A stretch of 64,000 bases of DNA from Nissolia schottii (taxonomy: Eukaryota; Streptophyta; Magnoliopsida; Fabales; Fabaceae), in assembly GCA_003254905.1 (NCBI GenBank), contig QANU01007451.1, forward strand, positions 168,148 through 232,147. The letters are read 5' to 3'. Positions 22,142 through 33,634 of this stretch are shown here, piece after piece; within the stretch, counting starts at the first letter, position 1, and every line of letters begins with the position of its first letter. Under the pieces are notes generated by a model. It was not told the DNA's origin, ran no database searches, and saw nothing but the letters and a program-made list of their open reading frames with translations. The translations under genes were made by a program, and so were the position numbers.

Positions 22142-24744
22142 CTCGCAGCCAGGTTGACTTGTGGCCAACAACCTGGAACTCTTGCTCGTACACATTGCAA
22201 AGGTTCTGGACGGTGTAAACACTGTCGACATGCTGTCGCCAGTCTAGACTCGATGCGTCGCAACATGCCATTACATGGACACATGGAAACCTGAATCTTT
22301 GAAAAGCGCCACAATCACAGTAACTCCGACCAAGATCAACCCTAAACTGATTGCCTTTTGATAAATCCATGCAATGGAATATTTGCGAGACTCTCGAAAA
22401 TTCGTGAACCTGCAACAGACAACTATTAGCTTTATAAAAAAATGCATTCGGGCTATTATTTTACGCTTGGATATAATATTGTGCAAAGACGAGTATAACC
22501 TGCAACGTCCCTGTTTGTGTCATCATTTTTTGAAGTATTTCACTCAAAAACTCTGAGTATTCATGACCAGCACTTAACCGAGCATGAGCGGTCTGAGCGT
22601 TTTGCACAAACAAGGCAGCCGTCTTGAAATACGTCTCCTGCACCAATGCCGTTATCGGAAAGTTACGAGCCTCTAGAAATTTTGCGTTCATTGACTCAGC
22701 CAGATTTGTTGTCATGTGACGGCGTCCACCATCGAATGCACAAATCCACTGTTCTCGAGGGATCTCATCAATCCAAGCGGCGTATGCCTCAGAATGCTGA
22801 CGTAGCCTTTCATAACGCCGATTGTACTGCTCTACAGTGCTCGAATACCCTGCAAACGAAGTGTAACAAAGATCATGGTCAACCGCTAACATGAATACTT
22901 ACATGGGCAAATGTAACAAATCGAATTTTACAAAATGTAACTTACCAATAGCCTTCACAAGCTTTTCCATGAACTTCACCTTAAAGTGACGGGCAAAATT
23001 CTGTGCAATGTGTCTGATACAAAATAGATGGTATGCCCACAGACCGCCCATTCGTCGTACTGCAGATTTTATGGACTCGTGCCGATCAGATATCAAGCCA
23101 ATGGGCCGCCCTTTCGGTAGGGATTGCCGCAAATTCTGCAAGAAAAAAAACCATGCATCTGCGGTTTCACCCTCAACGATCGCAAATGCAATGGGAACAA
23201 TTGATTGATTGCCATCTTGAGCTGATGCAATCAACAAGACACCCTTGTATTTCCCGTACAAGTGTGTTCCATCTACCTGGATCATTGGCTTGCAGTGCTT
23301 GAATGCATTTGTGCAAGGACCAAAACCCCAAAATGCACGTCGAAAAGTACGCGCATCTGTCCTAACAGATCCATCATCACTGAAAGCTTCAGTAGTATCA
23401 ACATCCCATGTGCAGGATGGATCAAAATGTTGTAATGCAATCAACCAATATGGCAAGTCATTGTATGATTGTTCCCAATTCCCATAGACTTGTGCAATTG
23501 CATGTTGCTTCGCGATCCACGCTTTTCTGTATGATGGCCAGTATCCTTCACGGTCCATAACATCTGCTTGAATTGACTTCACCGGCATTGTTGGCTTCGC
23601 CCTTATTTGTGCCACAATCATGCCAGCAATCTTAACAGAAGTCAACTTTGAGTGGTCACGACTAAGCCGCTCTGCAAGGCAAGTGTGAGGGCCGTTGTAT
23701 CTTGTGACCTCCCAATAATGACTGTTTTTCCTCAACGATGCCCTAAGAAGCCATTGACAGCCTTGTCCAAACTTCTTGCATTTGCAGAAGTAAGTCACCG
23801 GTGATGACTCTTTTATTTTGTAGTCAGCCCCGACACGCAAGCAATGGCTGGCAACGGCTTCCCTAACTTCGTCCCTGTTTGCAAAGAATTTTCCTTTGTA
23901 CAGCTCATCGCCTGCAAAGTATTCATTACGCAGATCTCCCAATTCAGTTGCACGCATCCCCCCAACATCATATGTTTGCAAGAACATTGGTGTATCCTCG
24001 GTTTGAGCAGTTCTTTCGTCGTCTATATCAACAATTGATCCATCAGTTAATTTCATAATTGATAACAAACAATCAAAATAAGTCATTCATGTAATAAACA
24101 GATTTGCAGTTCTGATATGCAAGATCCTCATCAAGAGGCAAGCATAGAGCATACTTTGCAGATCTGTCAATGTACATACTTAATTTAGGCATAAATAAAG
24201 TCAACAATTTCAGTTACAATTATGCAATACCTGAATCATCGTCTGATCCATCGCCGTCAGACTTGTCACTTTCGTGCTCGCTCCAACTTCCATCACCCTC
24301 TTCCTCTGCCCAGAACTCATCATCTGACACTAATGTTGTCTCAAAATCTTCATGACGCAATTCGTTTGCATTTGGATTGCCGCTTAAACCCTCATTCACA
24401 GTTGACGCCTCTGTGAAGTTCACGTACAAATCAATACAACTCAAGTGTGCCTTATATGTTTCATACTGACAAAACATATGTTGCACTTAACCATCGTTTG
24501 ATATTGTTATAGGCCGATATTTTATCAGCCCATTTAAGAAAGACACTGGTGATTTGTATCTTATTCTCTCCACCCTCTTTTGAAAATGGTGAGATATTAC
24601 ACTACACAAGTCACTGAACGACATAGACGGCCACAAGATAATAACCTCGGCCTCATGCGGACTCACAAACTCTACACCCTCAACATTATTTTTTGTAACT
24701 GAACCATCGTAAAAAATATATGCAGCAACCCCTCCCCTATCCAT
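22095..24744 (-). pseudogene. MURA-type Mutator transposase, four exons, one in-frame stop
   Basis: Exon 1 runs 24744 to about 24231 (start MDRGGVAAYIFYDG; one TAA at 24487-24489; then an acidic DDDSG tail before GTATTG). Exon 2 is open from 24086 to 22946, exon 3 is 22849-22500 and exon 4 is 22409-22095; the introns between exons 2 and 3 and between 3 and 4 have clean GT/AG ends and keep frame. The acceptor of exon 2 is unresolved. Domains: MuDR DNA-binding region (LYKGKFFANRDEVREAV with a C-x-C motif), MULE DDE core with Asp in QVDGTHLYGKYKG, Asp in LISDRHESIK and Glu in NLAESMNAKF, then a SWIM zinc finger CDCGAFQRFRFPCVHVMAC. It would cut and join DNA at the TIRs. The promoter is the right TIR. 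The one stop and the unclear first junction are the only damage I see. Confidence 0.88.
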
Positions 24745-24861
24745 TTTTGTATCTTAACAAAAATATAAACACACTAAGAAGAATGACAGACTAGAAGGGC
24801 AATGAGAGAATAATAACACAATACCAATAGAGCAAAGGCAAAAATAAAATGATGGCAAGAA

Positions 24862-25352
24862 GAAGTGAAAACAAGGAGGGAAGTGCAAAGAAAAAGAGCT
24901 GTGTGTGTGTCAAGTGCAAGGAGTGAGTGAGAATTTATAGAAAATTCTCCACTCACTCCTCTCTTTCTCCTCTTCCCCGCGTGCTGCCTCACCCCTGCGT
25001 GCTACCCTTTCTGCCACTGATGGGATGTGTGGCAGGGGGCTGAAATCGGCCCACAGCTGGCCGATTTTACCCCCTAATTTCTTTTTTTTTTTTTTTAGGG
25101 CACTGAAATCGGCCCACAGTTGGCCGATTTTACCCCCTAATTTCTTTTTTTTTTTACGGGGCACTGAAATCGGTCCATCCCTGGCCGATTTTACCCCCTA
25201 GTTTTTCTTTTTTTTTTTTTGCTTTTTCTCGTACTGAAATCGGTCCAAGCATGACCGATTTCAGTACCAAATCCCACACATCTGTAAATTAATTTTTCTC
25301 CCCACATTTCGGGAATATCCCTGTGTAAATGCCATATATGTGTAAATACCCC
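24862..25352 (-). repeat. Right terminal inverted repeat with four palindromic subrepeats and TATA box
   Basis: Mirrors the left end. It holds four AAATCGG…CCGATTT hairpin units (about 25045, 25104, 25165 and 25236) against three on the left. The inward TATA box TATAAAT lies at 24939-24933 on the minus strand, about 190 bp before the transposase start codon at 24744. Confidence 0.85.
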
Positions 25353-25470
25353 AAGTAAGAAATCTTACGGGTCCAATATTTAAAATCTATCCAACGGACC
25401 GTTACAATTCAATTTTCCTAATATATTATTTTTCTATTTTTTTATTTTTTATTTTTTTTCTTCTCACCCA

Positions 25471-25526
<56 letters not shown>

Positions 25527-25572
25527 CATTTTCATCTTATTTTATATGAATCTAAGAGTTTTCATTTTCGTT

Positions 25573-26836
25573 TTGAATACACCATCCTTGCCAGTCTTTT
25601 TCCAACAGACTTGTCAGTCAAAAATAGGTGACAGATTTCAAATTCTTTTAGTAAAGCTTATTGACTAGAATATTTCCGAAGGATGTGTTCCATCAAAAAA
25701 TACATCGAAGCTATAATTTTTCGCCACCAAATGCAACAAATCCATAAGTAAATTTGATGTTAATGAGTGCTTTTCTAGTAGTGATATTTAGGTCAGTTTC
25801 TTTTATGCTTTTATTTATTGTTCCCATTTCTTATGTTTCCTATTTTTGAAGATTTTGCGAAGGAAATGTTAAAACCAATGAAAACAATAAAATTATATTT
25901 CCTATATACATTTCATATTTTCACTATTTTTTTGACAAAATCATTAAAACAAGAGACAAGGAAAATAAAAAAATACAAAATGATAACAGCAACAAGAAAT
26001 CAATAATAATATTGAACGAATTAACTAGTAAAAAAAGATTAAAAATGTAGGAACTAAAAGAATTCAGTTCGATATTTGTGTTAATTTCTTGTATTTGCTT
26101 TTTGTATTAAATTATTACTTATAAAGATACTTTATCCTATATTACGAATAAAAAGGACAGCTTTGTCACCAGATATTTTTAGGACATTTATTAATAATTT
26201 AAAAAATTAAAGTTATTGCATAAAGTAAATATTTTTAATCATTTAATATATTAAATATTTATAATTTTATTTTAAATTTAATACTTGTTTGATAAGTGCT
26301 TTTAATATGCTTCTCAGTGTAAGAAAAGTCTTATCCGTTCAGTCAATTACATGTTACTATAACTCAGTAAAAGTAGTTTTTTTTTCCTTTTAAAGTAGTT
26401 AATCATCTTTGTTTATGCATACTTAATTAGAAGACTCTACAATTAAACTCAATAACAAATCCATTGATGTCGAATAAAAGAATGTAATGTAACACAAATT
26501 GTTTTCAAATATTAAAGACAGCAACATATATGAATCATACGATTATAGTAGAACAATAAGGCTCCATTTTAAGATTCTGTCTGATCTTCTATAATTATGC
26601 GGCTGTCTTGTGTGACAAAGACGAGAAGCTATAATGAAACACAAAGTAAGAAATCTTACGGGTCCAATATTTAAAATCTATCCAACGGTCCGTAACAATT
26701 CAATTTTCCTAATATATTATTTTTCTCTTTTTTTATTCTTTATTTTTTTTCTTCTCGCCCAATTTCTCTTTGTCTCTCTTTTTTTTTTCATTTTCATCTT
26801 ATTTTATATGAATTTAAGAGTTTTCATTTTCGTTTT
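25573..26836 (+). repeat. Tandem copy B of the UGT-upstream segment, uninterrupted
   Basis: Direct repeat of the host part of copy A. It carries the empty sites for the LTR element (about 25705), the Pack-MULE (about 26229) and the MULE (about 26644), and so fixes their boundaries. It continues to the right into the UGT-2 promoter region. Confidence 0.9.
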
Positions 26837-26938
26837 TAGTATATTTGTTGTTTTTTATTTTTCAAAATTTTGTGCATGTGTGTAAGAAAATTTGTGTATG
26901 TCTAGGTAATCAAAAGTTTGTTTATGTGTATAGAAAAA

Positions 26939-28368
26939 CAGTTATGCTACATGTACACCCATATATCATACACCATACATACACCCGTATTAAAATACAC
27001 TGACCCCCTCTCAAATAACCGTTTCATCCACTCTCACCAACACGCGCGTGAACCCACGTTCCTTATCTTCATCCTCTTTCTCGAAAATTTTCACTGTTCA
27101 TTGCTCTCTGCTCTCTTCACCCTCTTCGTTCTCTTCGACCTTATCGTTCTCTTCGATCTCGTCGTTCTCTTCGACCTCGTCGTCCTCTGCTATCAAATGC
27201 GCAAGATCTAAGATTTGTAACAGAGATGAGTGATTGAAGATGTTGCTGCTTGTTATCATCTTTTAACTAAAAACGAAAGAAGTTCAAAAAAAAAACCAAA
27301 GCATAATTGACAAGAGGAAGGAAAAGAACAAGATATACATGACTTATGTTGTGACCTGTGACCTGTGATAATGTTTACACAAACGCCCATTTAATGTTTG
27401 CACATATGCCCATATAAGGTTTGCACAATTCTGCAATACGTCAAATTCTGCATTTTTATGCATTTGTGACAAACACATAATGCTTATATCACATCATCTA
27501 ATGTTTATTATGGCAATATGTAAAAAAACAAAGACATTTTTGTGCTTGTAGATAATGTTTGCACATACACCCACTTAATGTTTGCACATATGACCACTTA
27601 AAGTTTGTACTATACCAGATTATGCATTTTTATGCATTTGTGACACACAAATAATGATTATATCACACAATCTAATATTTAATCATTATAGTAAATAAAA
27701 ATTCAATTTGTGTCAACGAATTATAGTGTTTTATGGATTATTTGTTGAAATGTTGAGAATGTGCCAAAATGCACATCATCTCCCTTAACAAAAACATTTC
27801 TATGGCCCTATAGATAATGTTTGCACATATGTCCACTTAATGTTTGCACATACGCCCATATAAAGTTTGTACATTTTATTTTCTGTGTTATAAAACTTCA
27901 GAACACTGTCATTTCACAGCAACGTCACCAAATCAAAAACTCTCCATGGAATTCATAAAAAAATGACGAAAAATTGCCACAGATTCTAGTATTATCATTT
28001 TCGATCACTAACTAAATGAGATTACGACTGTATACGCTTTGATTGTGGAATTGCACTTGCAACTTTGATTTTCATGGAGGATTATGGTTTCCATGGAGCT
28101 CGCGTTTTGGTTCAGAGGTGGTTATGGAAGATTTTGACTTCCATGGAGCTAGTGTTTTTGTTTCAGAGGTGGATATGGAAGATGCTGTTGCGATATGGTT
28201 GAGAAACCATTACGTATCAGATTCTATTGCAATTGCAGTGCGCGTGGAATTGCGTATTTTCTAAATACGGAAAGTCCGTTGTATTCCGTATTAATAAACA
28301 GTGAAACCGTATAAAATGGTGGTGTATGTACGGGTGTATGGATATTAGGTGTACATGGAGCATTTTTT
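26939..28368. mobile_element. Non-autonomous TIR element with TACATGTACACC ends
   Basis: Inside the UGT-2 upstream region, ATAGAAAAA is present on both sides (26930-26938 and 28369-28377, possibly 10 bp with the preceding T). The UGT-3 copy near 40180 has one such site (slightly changed) without the insert. The ends CAGTTATGCTACATGTACAC and, inverted, AAAAAATGCTCCATGTACAC are imperfect TIRs. Inside are an 18-bp repeat (GTTCTCTTCGACCTCGTC, three units near 27126-27184), repeats of AATGTTTGCACATATGCCCA (27370-27880) and a 60-bp pair around TTCCATGGAGCT (28080-28180). No transposase. The 9-10 bp duplication points to the Mutator superfamily (inference). Confidence 0.82.
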
Positions 28369-28653
28369 ATAGAAAAATTTGTATATTCTTATTCAAAAGT
28401 TTGTGCATGTGAGTACAAAAGTTTTTTTACTTCATCTTAGTTTTCACTTACGTTTTCGTTATATTTTTTGGTTCTTAGTTGTTCAAAAATTTATGTATAT
28501 GATTTAAAATATTTGTGTTTTTGATTTGGTTAGTATTTAAAAAACTTTTCTGCATATATGTAAAAAAAATTAATATATATATATATAAATAAATTTATAC
28601 ACTCAATAATATCACTTTGTAAATCATGAGTTATAAACAAGGTGTAACATCAG

Positions 28654-28660
28654 TATAAAA
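28654..28660 (+). promoter_or_regulatory. Possible TATA box of UGT-2
   Basis: TATAAAA about 40 bp before the ATG; UGT-3 has the same at 40484-40490. A second candidate, TTATAAAC, lies at about 28631 and would leave a more normal leader. Which one is used cannot be told. Confidence 0.4.
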
Positions 28661-28696
28661 CAAGTCTCCTCTACAACCACAGAAAGAACAAGGAAA

Positions 28697-30115
28697 ATGG
28701 GTGAGAGTGAGATGAAGAAGAATGCACATCTGATCTTGATTCCTTCACCGGGGGTCGGCCACATTGCCCCAGCCCTTGAATTTGCACATCTCCTAATCAG
28801 CCGCGTCGATCACCTTTCCATCACTGTCCTCAGCAGCAAGTTCCCACTAACTCCCTTTGCCGATTCATACACTAGATCAGCTTTGGCCTCACAGCCAAAG
28901 ATCCAACTCGTTGTTCTCCCTGAAGTGGAACCACCTCCAGAGGAGATACTACTGATGGCCAGAGAGCTCTACCACTTGACCTACGTTGAGAGCCTCGTAC
29001 CCTATGTCAAGGTCGCCATACAGAGCATTTTATCATCACTTCCTTACTCCTCTGAACCAAACCCAGTAGTTGGTTTGGTCGTGGATTTCTTGTGAGCTCC
29101 CATGATTGATGTGGGAGATGAACTGGGTATCCCTTGTTACTTGTTAATGACATCAAATGTGGGGTTTTTGAGTTACATGCTTTCCCTTCAGGAGCGTCGA
29201 ATTGAGGACGCGTTCGATGATTCTGATCCCGATCTGTCCATTCCGGGTATCCCCAAGCTAGTTCCTGCAAGGGTTTTGCCTGTCGTTTCGTTTAACAGAA
29301 ATGGTGGGTATGCTGCCTATTACAAGCTTGCGCAGAGGTTCAGGGACACCAAAGGCATTATTGTTAATACCTTTTCGGAGTTGGAGCAATATGGTATTGA
29401 TGCATTATCTGATAGCAAAGCTCCTCCTATCTATCCGATTGGTCCTTTGATCGACCTCAAAGGCCGGCACAATCCAAATTCAGACCAAGCCCTGCGTGAC
29501 AGTATACTGAAATGGCTAGATGAGCAGCCACCTTCCTCTGTTGTTTTCCTGTGTTTTGGGAGTAGGGGAAGCTTTGGTCCATCCCAAACAAGAGAAATAG
29601 CACTGGGGCTTGAGCGCAGTGGAGTCAGGTTCTTGTGGGCTATGCGTTCCCCTCCAACCAAAGCCGACGATGAGAAAGCCTTACCGGAAGGGTTCTTAGA
29701 ACGGATGGAAGGTAGGGGAATGATGTGTGAGTGGGCACCCCAGGTTGACGTTCTGGCACACAGGGCCATTGGTGGGTTTGTCTCTCATTGTGGTTGGAAC
29801 TCTTGTTTGGAGAGCCTGTGGTTTGGGGTGCCAATATTGACATGGCCTATCTATGCAGAACAGCAGCTGAATGCTTTTAGGTTGGTGAGGGAATCGGGAT
29901 TGGCAGTGGAGCTGAGAGTGGATTACAGGGCTGGCGGTGATCTTGTGAAGGCGGATGAGATACAGGGAGGGCTGAAACAGTTGATGGACAGAGACAATGT
30001 GGTGCACGACAAGGTTCAAGGGATGAAAGAGATGGCAAGGAAAGCTGTCCTCAGCGGTGGGTCTTCTTTCATCTCAGTTGGGGAACTAATTGATGATATG
30101 ATGGGCAGCAGCTGA
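28697..30115 (+). pseudogene. UGT71-type UDP-glycosyltransferase, UGT-2, one nonsense codon
   Basis: The reading frame is open in one register over 472 codons except for a TGA at 29093-29095 (codon 133), right after the catalytic Asp130 region GLVVDFL. UGT-3 reads FFCVPM there; this copy reads FL-stop-APM. Everything else is typical: PSPGVGHI with His22, and a full PSPG box ending WPIYAEQQ with a normal GVP. It is very close to UGT-3 in sequence and in both flanks. As written it would yield a 132-residue N-terminal piece. A pseudogene caused by a very recent change is most likely; a sequencing error is possible because the change is local. Confidence 0.9.
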
Positions 30116-30549
30116 TAACCAATGTAGCATTTCGTAGCTGGAGTTGCTCCTTGCTTAGAATCACTGAATAAAGAAGCTAATTATGTTGGTTTCTGTGGCC
30201 TGTGTAAGCCACTATTTCCTCAAGCAAGATTATCATTGTAATAAGAAAACGTTGAGTGCAGTAAGTTGAAATGTTGAATATTCAAATTGTAGCTGTGTGT
30301 GTCTACAAATGCACTTGAAATGTTGAAATGCTTTTTTTTTTTCTCTCTCTCTCTCTCTCTGTTCTTTTTATTTTATTTTATTTTTTGAGTTGCAATGATT
30401 CTGTTAATTTCACACTATAATTGTTGCACTATCTTTACAATTTTTGTAGTTGATAACGGATGGTGCTGCAATTGTTATCAGATATGACAGCAAATGACAT
30501 CTAAGCTGGAAGTTAGGAGGTTAGTTACAGCAATAACCGTCAGTAGTTA

Positions 30550-30880
30550 CTCCCTCATTTTATTTTTTTTTATTTTTTGTTACTCATCCACTTTGAGTTG
30601 TGTGTGGGTGGGAAAAATATGAAAGTAAGAAAATGTTGATAGTATTTTACACAATTGTCCTTATTTAATATAGAAATAATTTGAATAGTTGGAGTTATTA
30701 TTAGTATATAAATACCAGAGAGAGAGAGTGTGTATGTTTGTTTAATAGGAATATGGTAGAAAAAGAATAGTTAATGAGGTATAAATTTAGTAGGTAAATT
30801 TAGTAGGTAGACAAGTACTTGTGGAAATATCAAAATAGAAAAGTAGACAAGTAAAAAGAAAATAGAAAAAAAGGAGGGAG
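30550..30880. mobile_element. Stowaway-like MITE
   Basis: Starts CTCCCTCATTTTATTTT and ends AAAAAAAGGAGGGAG, with TA on both sides (30548-30549, 30881-30882). These ends and the TA duplication fit the Tc1/mariner Stowaway group. 331 bp, no coding capacity. The UGT-3 unit has only the left 75 bp or so (42389-42465), so it was present before that duplication. Confidence 0.8.
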
Positions 30881-30882
30881 TA

Positions 30883-31311
30883 GTAGTTAGCTGTCATGGA
30901 GATTAGCATTTGGTGTTCATTTGAGGTTAATTGTCATCATGTATACAACTTGTATATATAGGCTGATCCTCTCATTGTAGGATTCAGTTGTTGTTGAATA
31001 CAATTCAGATTCATTGAATTCGCTGTTCCTTGAGTCCATGGGTGTGTGATACCACTTTTACAGCAGCTGTGCTTGAGGTTTCAATCTCAAATTGTTTTCT
31101 GTTTTAGTACACTTGATTAACGTCTTAAGAGACACAAAACATAAATTAATTGCTCTAAACTTGGAGTGCATAGGCACTTAAGTATTTGAAAAGACTACCT
31201 TTTAGTGAGGGAAAAAAGAGATAAATTATGCATTTATGTATGTTTCTTCTTTTGCTATCTAAAGATAAAAATTGTCTAAAAACGTTGTAATAAAATAATG
31301 TGCACAAATCA
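30883..31311 (+). other. Non-coding sequence downstream of UGT-2
   Basis: Includes a TATATATAGGCTGATCC stretch near 30952-30968 and an ATACAATTCAGATTC tract that resemble the promoter and U5 of a small copia-type LTR, but no boundaries could be fixed. From about 31200 it aligns loosely with the downstream flank of UGT-1 and UGT-4 (around 5050-5150). Confidence 0.35.
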
Positions 31312-31873
31312 GGATTTTTTTACCTTAGTATGGTCTCAAAACAAAGTAATTCCAAATATGTGGGGGAGGGGAAAAATTTACGAAAATATGGGTTTCGATT
31401 CTGAATTCGTCACTCCTTTGGGCAAATTCAAAAGTGTGATTTTTCTTTAATACCGGGTTCTCAATTTGCCACCCGCTGTGGAACCCGGTATATTTTACTT
31501 TTTTACTGACAGGGTGTGAATTCGCCATATGATGTGGCAAATTCAGACCCTAAATTCTCCATACTGTGTGGCGAATTCAGGGTTTGAATTTGCCACATCA
31601 TATGGCGAATTCAGACCCTATCAGTAAAAAAATAAAATATTTGAGCACCTTTTTCAATTTCCCATGGCCGCACACCTGTCCATGCACCCTGCGCCTCTGT
31701 CACGTCAACATCCTGTCTTTTCTTCTTTTTCTTTTTTATAATTTTCACAAATTTCTGAATCCGCCCCAGACAATGGCGAATTCAGATTTTCGCCCCGTAC
31801 ATTGGTAATTTTCTGTTTGACCCATATTTTTGGATTTTCCTAACCCCAAAACCATATTTCTGTCATTACCCCC
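31312..31873. mobile_element. Short foldback, MULE-like non-autonomous element
   Basis: It interrupts sequence that is continuous downstream of UGT-1 (near 5145). Near-identical 9-bp flanks CACAAATCA (31303-31311) and CAAAAATCA (31874-31882) look like a target duplication with one change. The ends are imperfect inverted repeats, and the middle has strong palindromes of GAATTCGCCATATGATGTGG type. No coding capacity. Confidence 0.6.
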
Positions 31874-32169
31874 CAAAAATCATTGTAGTTTTTTATCATT
31901 AAGCTAAAGTCAGTTGCGCAGATATCTAGTGAAACATTCTTACAAACAGCTACAAGGCAAGAAGTAAACTATAGAAAAATGAAAGTGAAGTCAAACAAGT
32001 CTCGCTTAATTAGTCACTAACTACATAATGATTATCAGCAGCTCATAATAAAGTTGAAACTAATATTTGCATGGAATAATTCCCTAATTTTCTGATAACA
32101 TTGAGTACAAAACACCACAATCTAGAATCTAGATCAACAAATATACCAATGAAGCAACATGTGATAAAA

Positions 32170-32631
32170 ATCAATGTGTTGTTATTTCATTGAATATAGT
32201 AGGTTTTCGTCCCTAATATTATTACTAATTTTGTTGACGTTGATCTGGTCGATTGGGTGCAGATTAACCTTAAAAATACGAATATGGTGGGGGATTTTGC
32301 TAGTTGGTTTTTGTTTGGTATTTGGTGTGTATTTTCTTTGGCAAGAAAGAAATTCTTCAATTTTTTATCTTTAAAGAATAGGCTATGCTAATTTAATCCA
32401 TAAGTTCTGGCATCATGTTAAATCATTCTCTTCTTCTTAGAGGATAGTAACTCAACTTCATCCTCTAATCGTTTGTTGTTGTCTTGGACTCTCCCCCCTT
32501 CGGGCTGAGTGCTTGAATTTGAATGGTTCTATTGTTTCCTCATCTTGTGCAGCGGTTGGGGTGTCATCAGAGATGAATCAAGTGTTTTTTTGGGAGCTTT
32601 TACGGCTAAGATGGGGTTCTCCACCATTACT
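32170..32631 (+). mobile_element. LINE ORF2 tail and RNase H, first part
   Basis: In one frame the sequence reads VDWVQINLKNTNMVGDFASW, then LLSWTLPPSG, then GVIRDESSVFLGAFTAKMGF. This is the C-terminal RNase H (RVT_3 type) of a plant LINE. It breaks off at TTACT, where the solo LTR 32632-37005 sits, and resumes at 37006. Stops and frame changes mark it as an old relic. Confidence 0.75.
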
Positions 32632-33592
32632 TGTAACATCTCGCTTTCTTCTTAGTAGAATTTCGCTAGATAATTATTGAGGGATTTCTATTTTTGGTTG
32701 AATCATTAGAATTATGAACCCTTAGAATTAAAATTGTCTGTAGAAATATTTCTGTACATTTTTTGAAAATTCTGCAGACACTACAACAAACCCTTTCTGC
32801 CATCTGAATACAATCGCACGTCCAAAGTATCTGTAAAAAGTATGACTACAGACAAGAATCTACAAATACCCCAAGTGAACCTATAGTGTTACTTAGAAAA
32901 ATTAGGAGATCACAAAGACGTGATCGGAATATTTTTAGAACAGTCGTACGCAAAGTACAGGGACCGAGAACGATAAAACCGAATCAAAATTGATCTGCCA
33001 AAGACCTTTAATTCGCGGCCACACAAGTGGCCAAGACACAAAGGCCATACATGGCCACAAAGAGGCCAAGTGGCCGGTCAAAATAGTCAAAGATGACTCA
33101 TGGTGGTTAGTCACCACATATGAGGTCATTGATGACATAAGCGAGGGGCATTTGAGTAATTTGGTTCAAGGGCAAAATGGGGAAGTGAATTTCATCCCAT
33201 GGCCTATAAATACCCCCCTAAATCCGAAAATTTGGAGAAAAATTAGGAAATCTTGCCAAAGCTCTGTCCAATCACACAACCGACTGTTATTCTGTCGAAA
33301 CAAAAACTCAGACACTTCCTACATCCAACCCAGTCCAAATTCTTCAGAAATTCCCTAACCTTAACCTACAAAAAGCCCTCAAAATCCCTAGAGAAAGCTT
33401 GGAGAAGTTCATCCCAAGAAGAGTTAGGAGGCATCATAGCCAGTTAGAAGTCCGCAGGAAACACCGAGACCGACAAATGTGGGTAAACTGACATAATCAC
33501 TGTCTATATGATTTAAGACGTATGATGACGTTTGTGCTATGTTTTATGCTAGATATATTTGTGTTTAGGATGCCTTTTATGTGACCTTGGTC

Positions 33593-33634
<42 letters not shown>

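Larger units (their letters stand above)
18893..25352. mobile_element. MuDR-like Mutator element with convergent transposase and PMD genes
   Basis: The termini are related inverted repeats of about 460-490 bp (18893-19356 and 24862-25352), sharing GGCATTTACACAGGGATATT and, further in, a TATA box and an ACACACACAGCTCTT tract. A perfect 9-bp duplication AAGTAAGAA lies at 18884-18892 and 25353-25361. Copy B near 26644 shows the empty site with one AAGTAAGAA followed by ATCTTACGGG. Inside are a MURA-type transposase on - and a plant-mobile-domain gene on +, tail to tail. Length 6.46 kb. One transposase stop and a damaged PMD gene make it look recently inactive rather than ancient. Confidence 0.95.
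7679..25572 (+). repeat. Tandem copy A of a 1.3 kb UGT-upstream segment, opened by three insertions
   Basis: Starts TTGAATACACCATCC, as does copy B at 25573, and ends in the same AAGAGTTTTCATTTTCG as copy B near 26836. Without insertions its host part is 7679-7805, 16507-17048, 18479-18892 and 25362-25572, about 1.3 kb. The three large elements inside are listed separately. It contains a (CT)n run at about 25475-25521. Confidence 0.8.

Noticed and set aside
27370-27880. CRISPR-like spaced repeats of TTTGCACATATGCCCA
   Set aside because: Spacing and units are irregular, the host is a plant nuclear genome, and the repeats lie within a TIR element.
30440-31070. Copia-type solo LTR enclosing the Stowaway MITE after UGT-2
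   Set aside because: TATA-like and U5-like words are present, but neither TG/CA ends nor a target duplication could be fixed, so it is not called.
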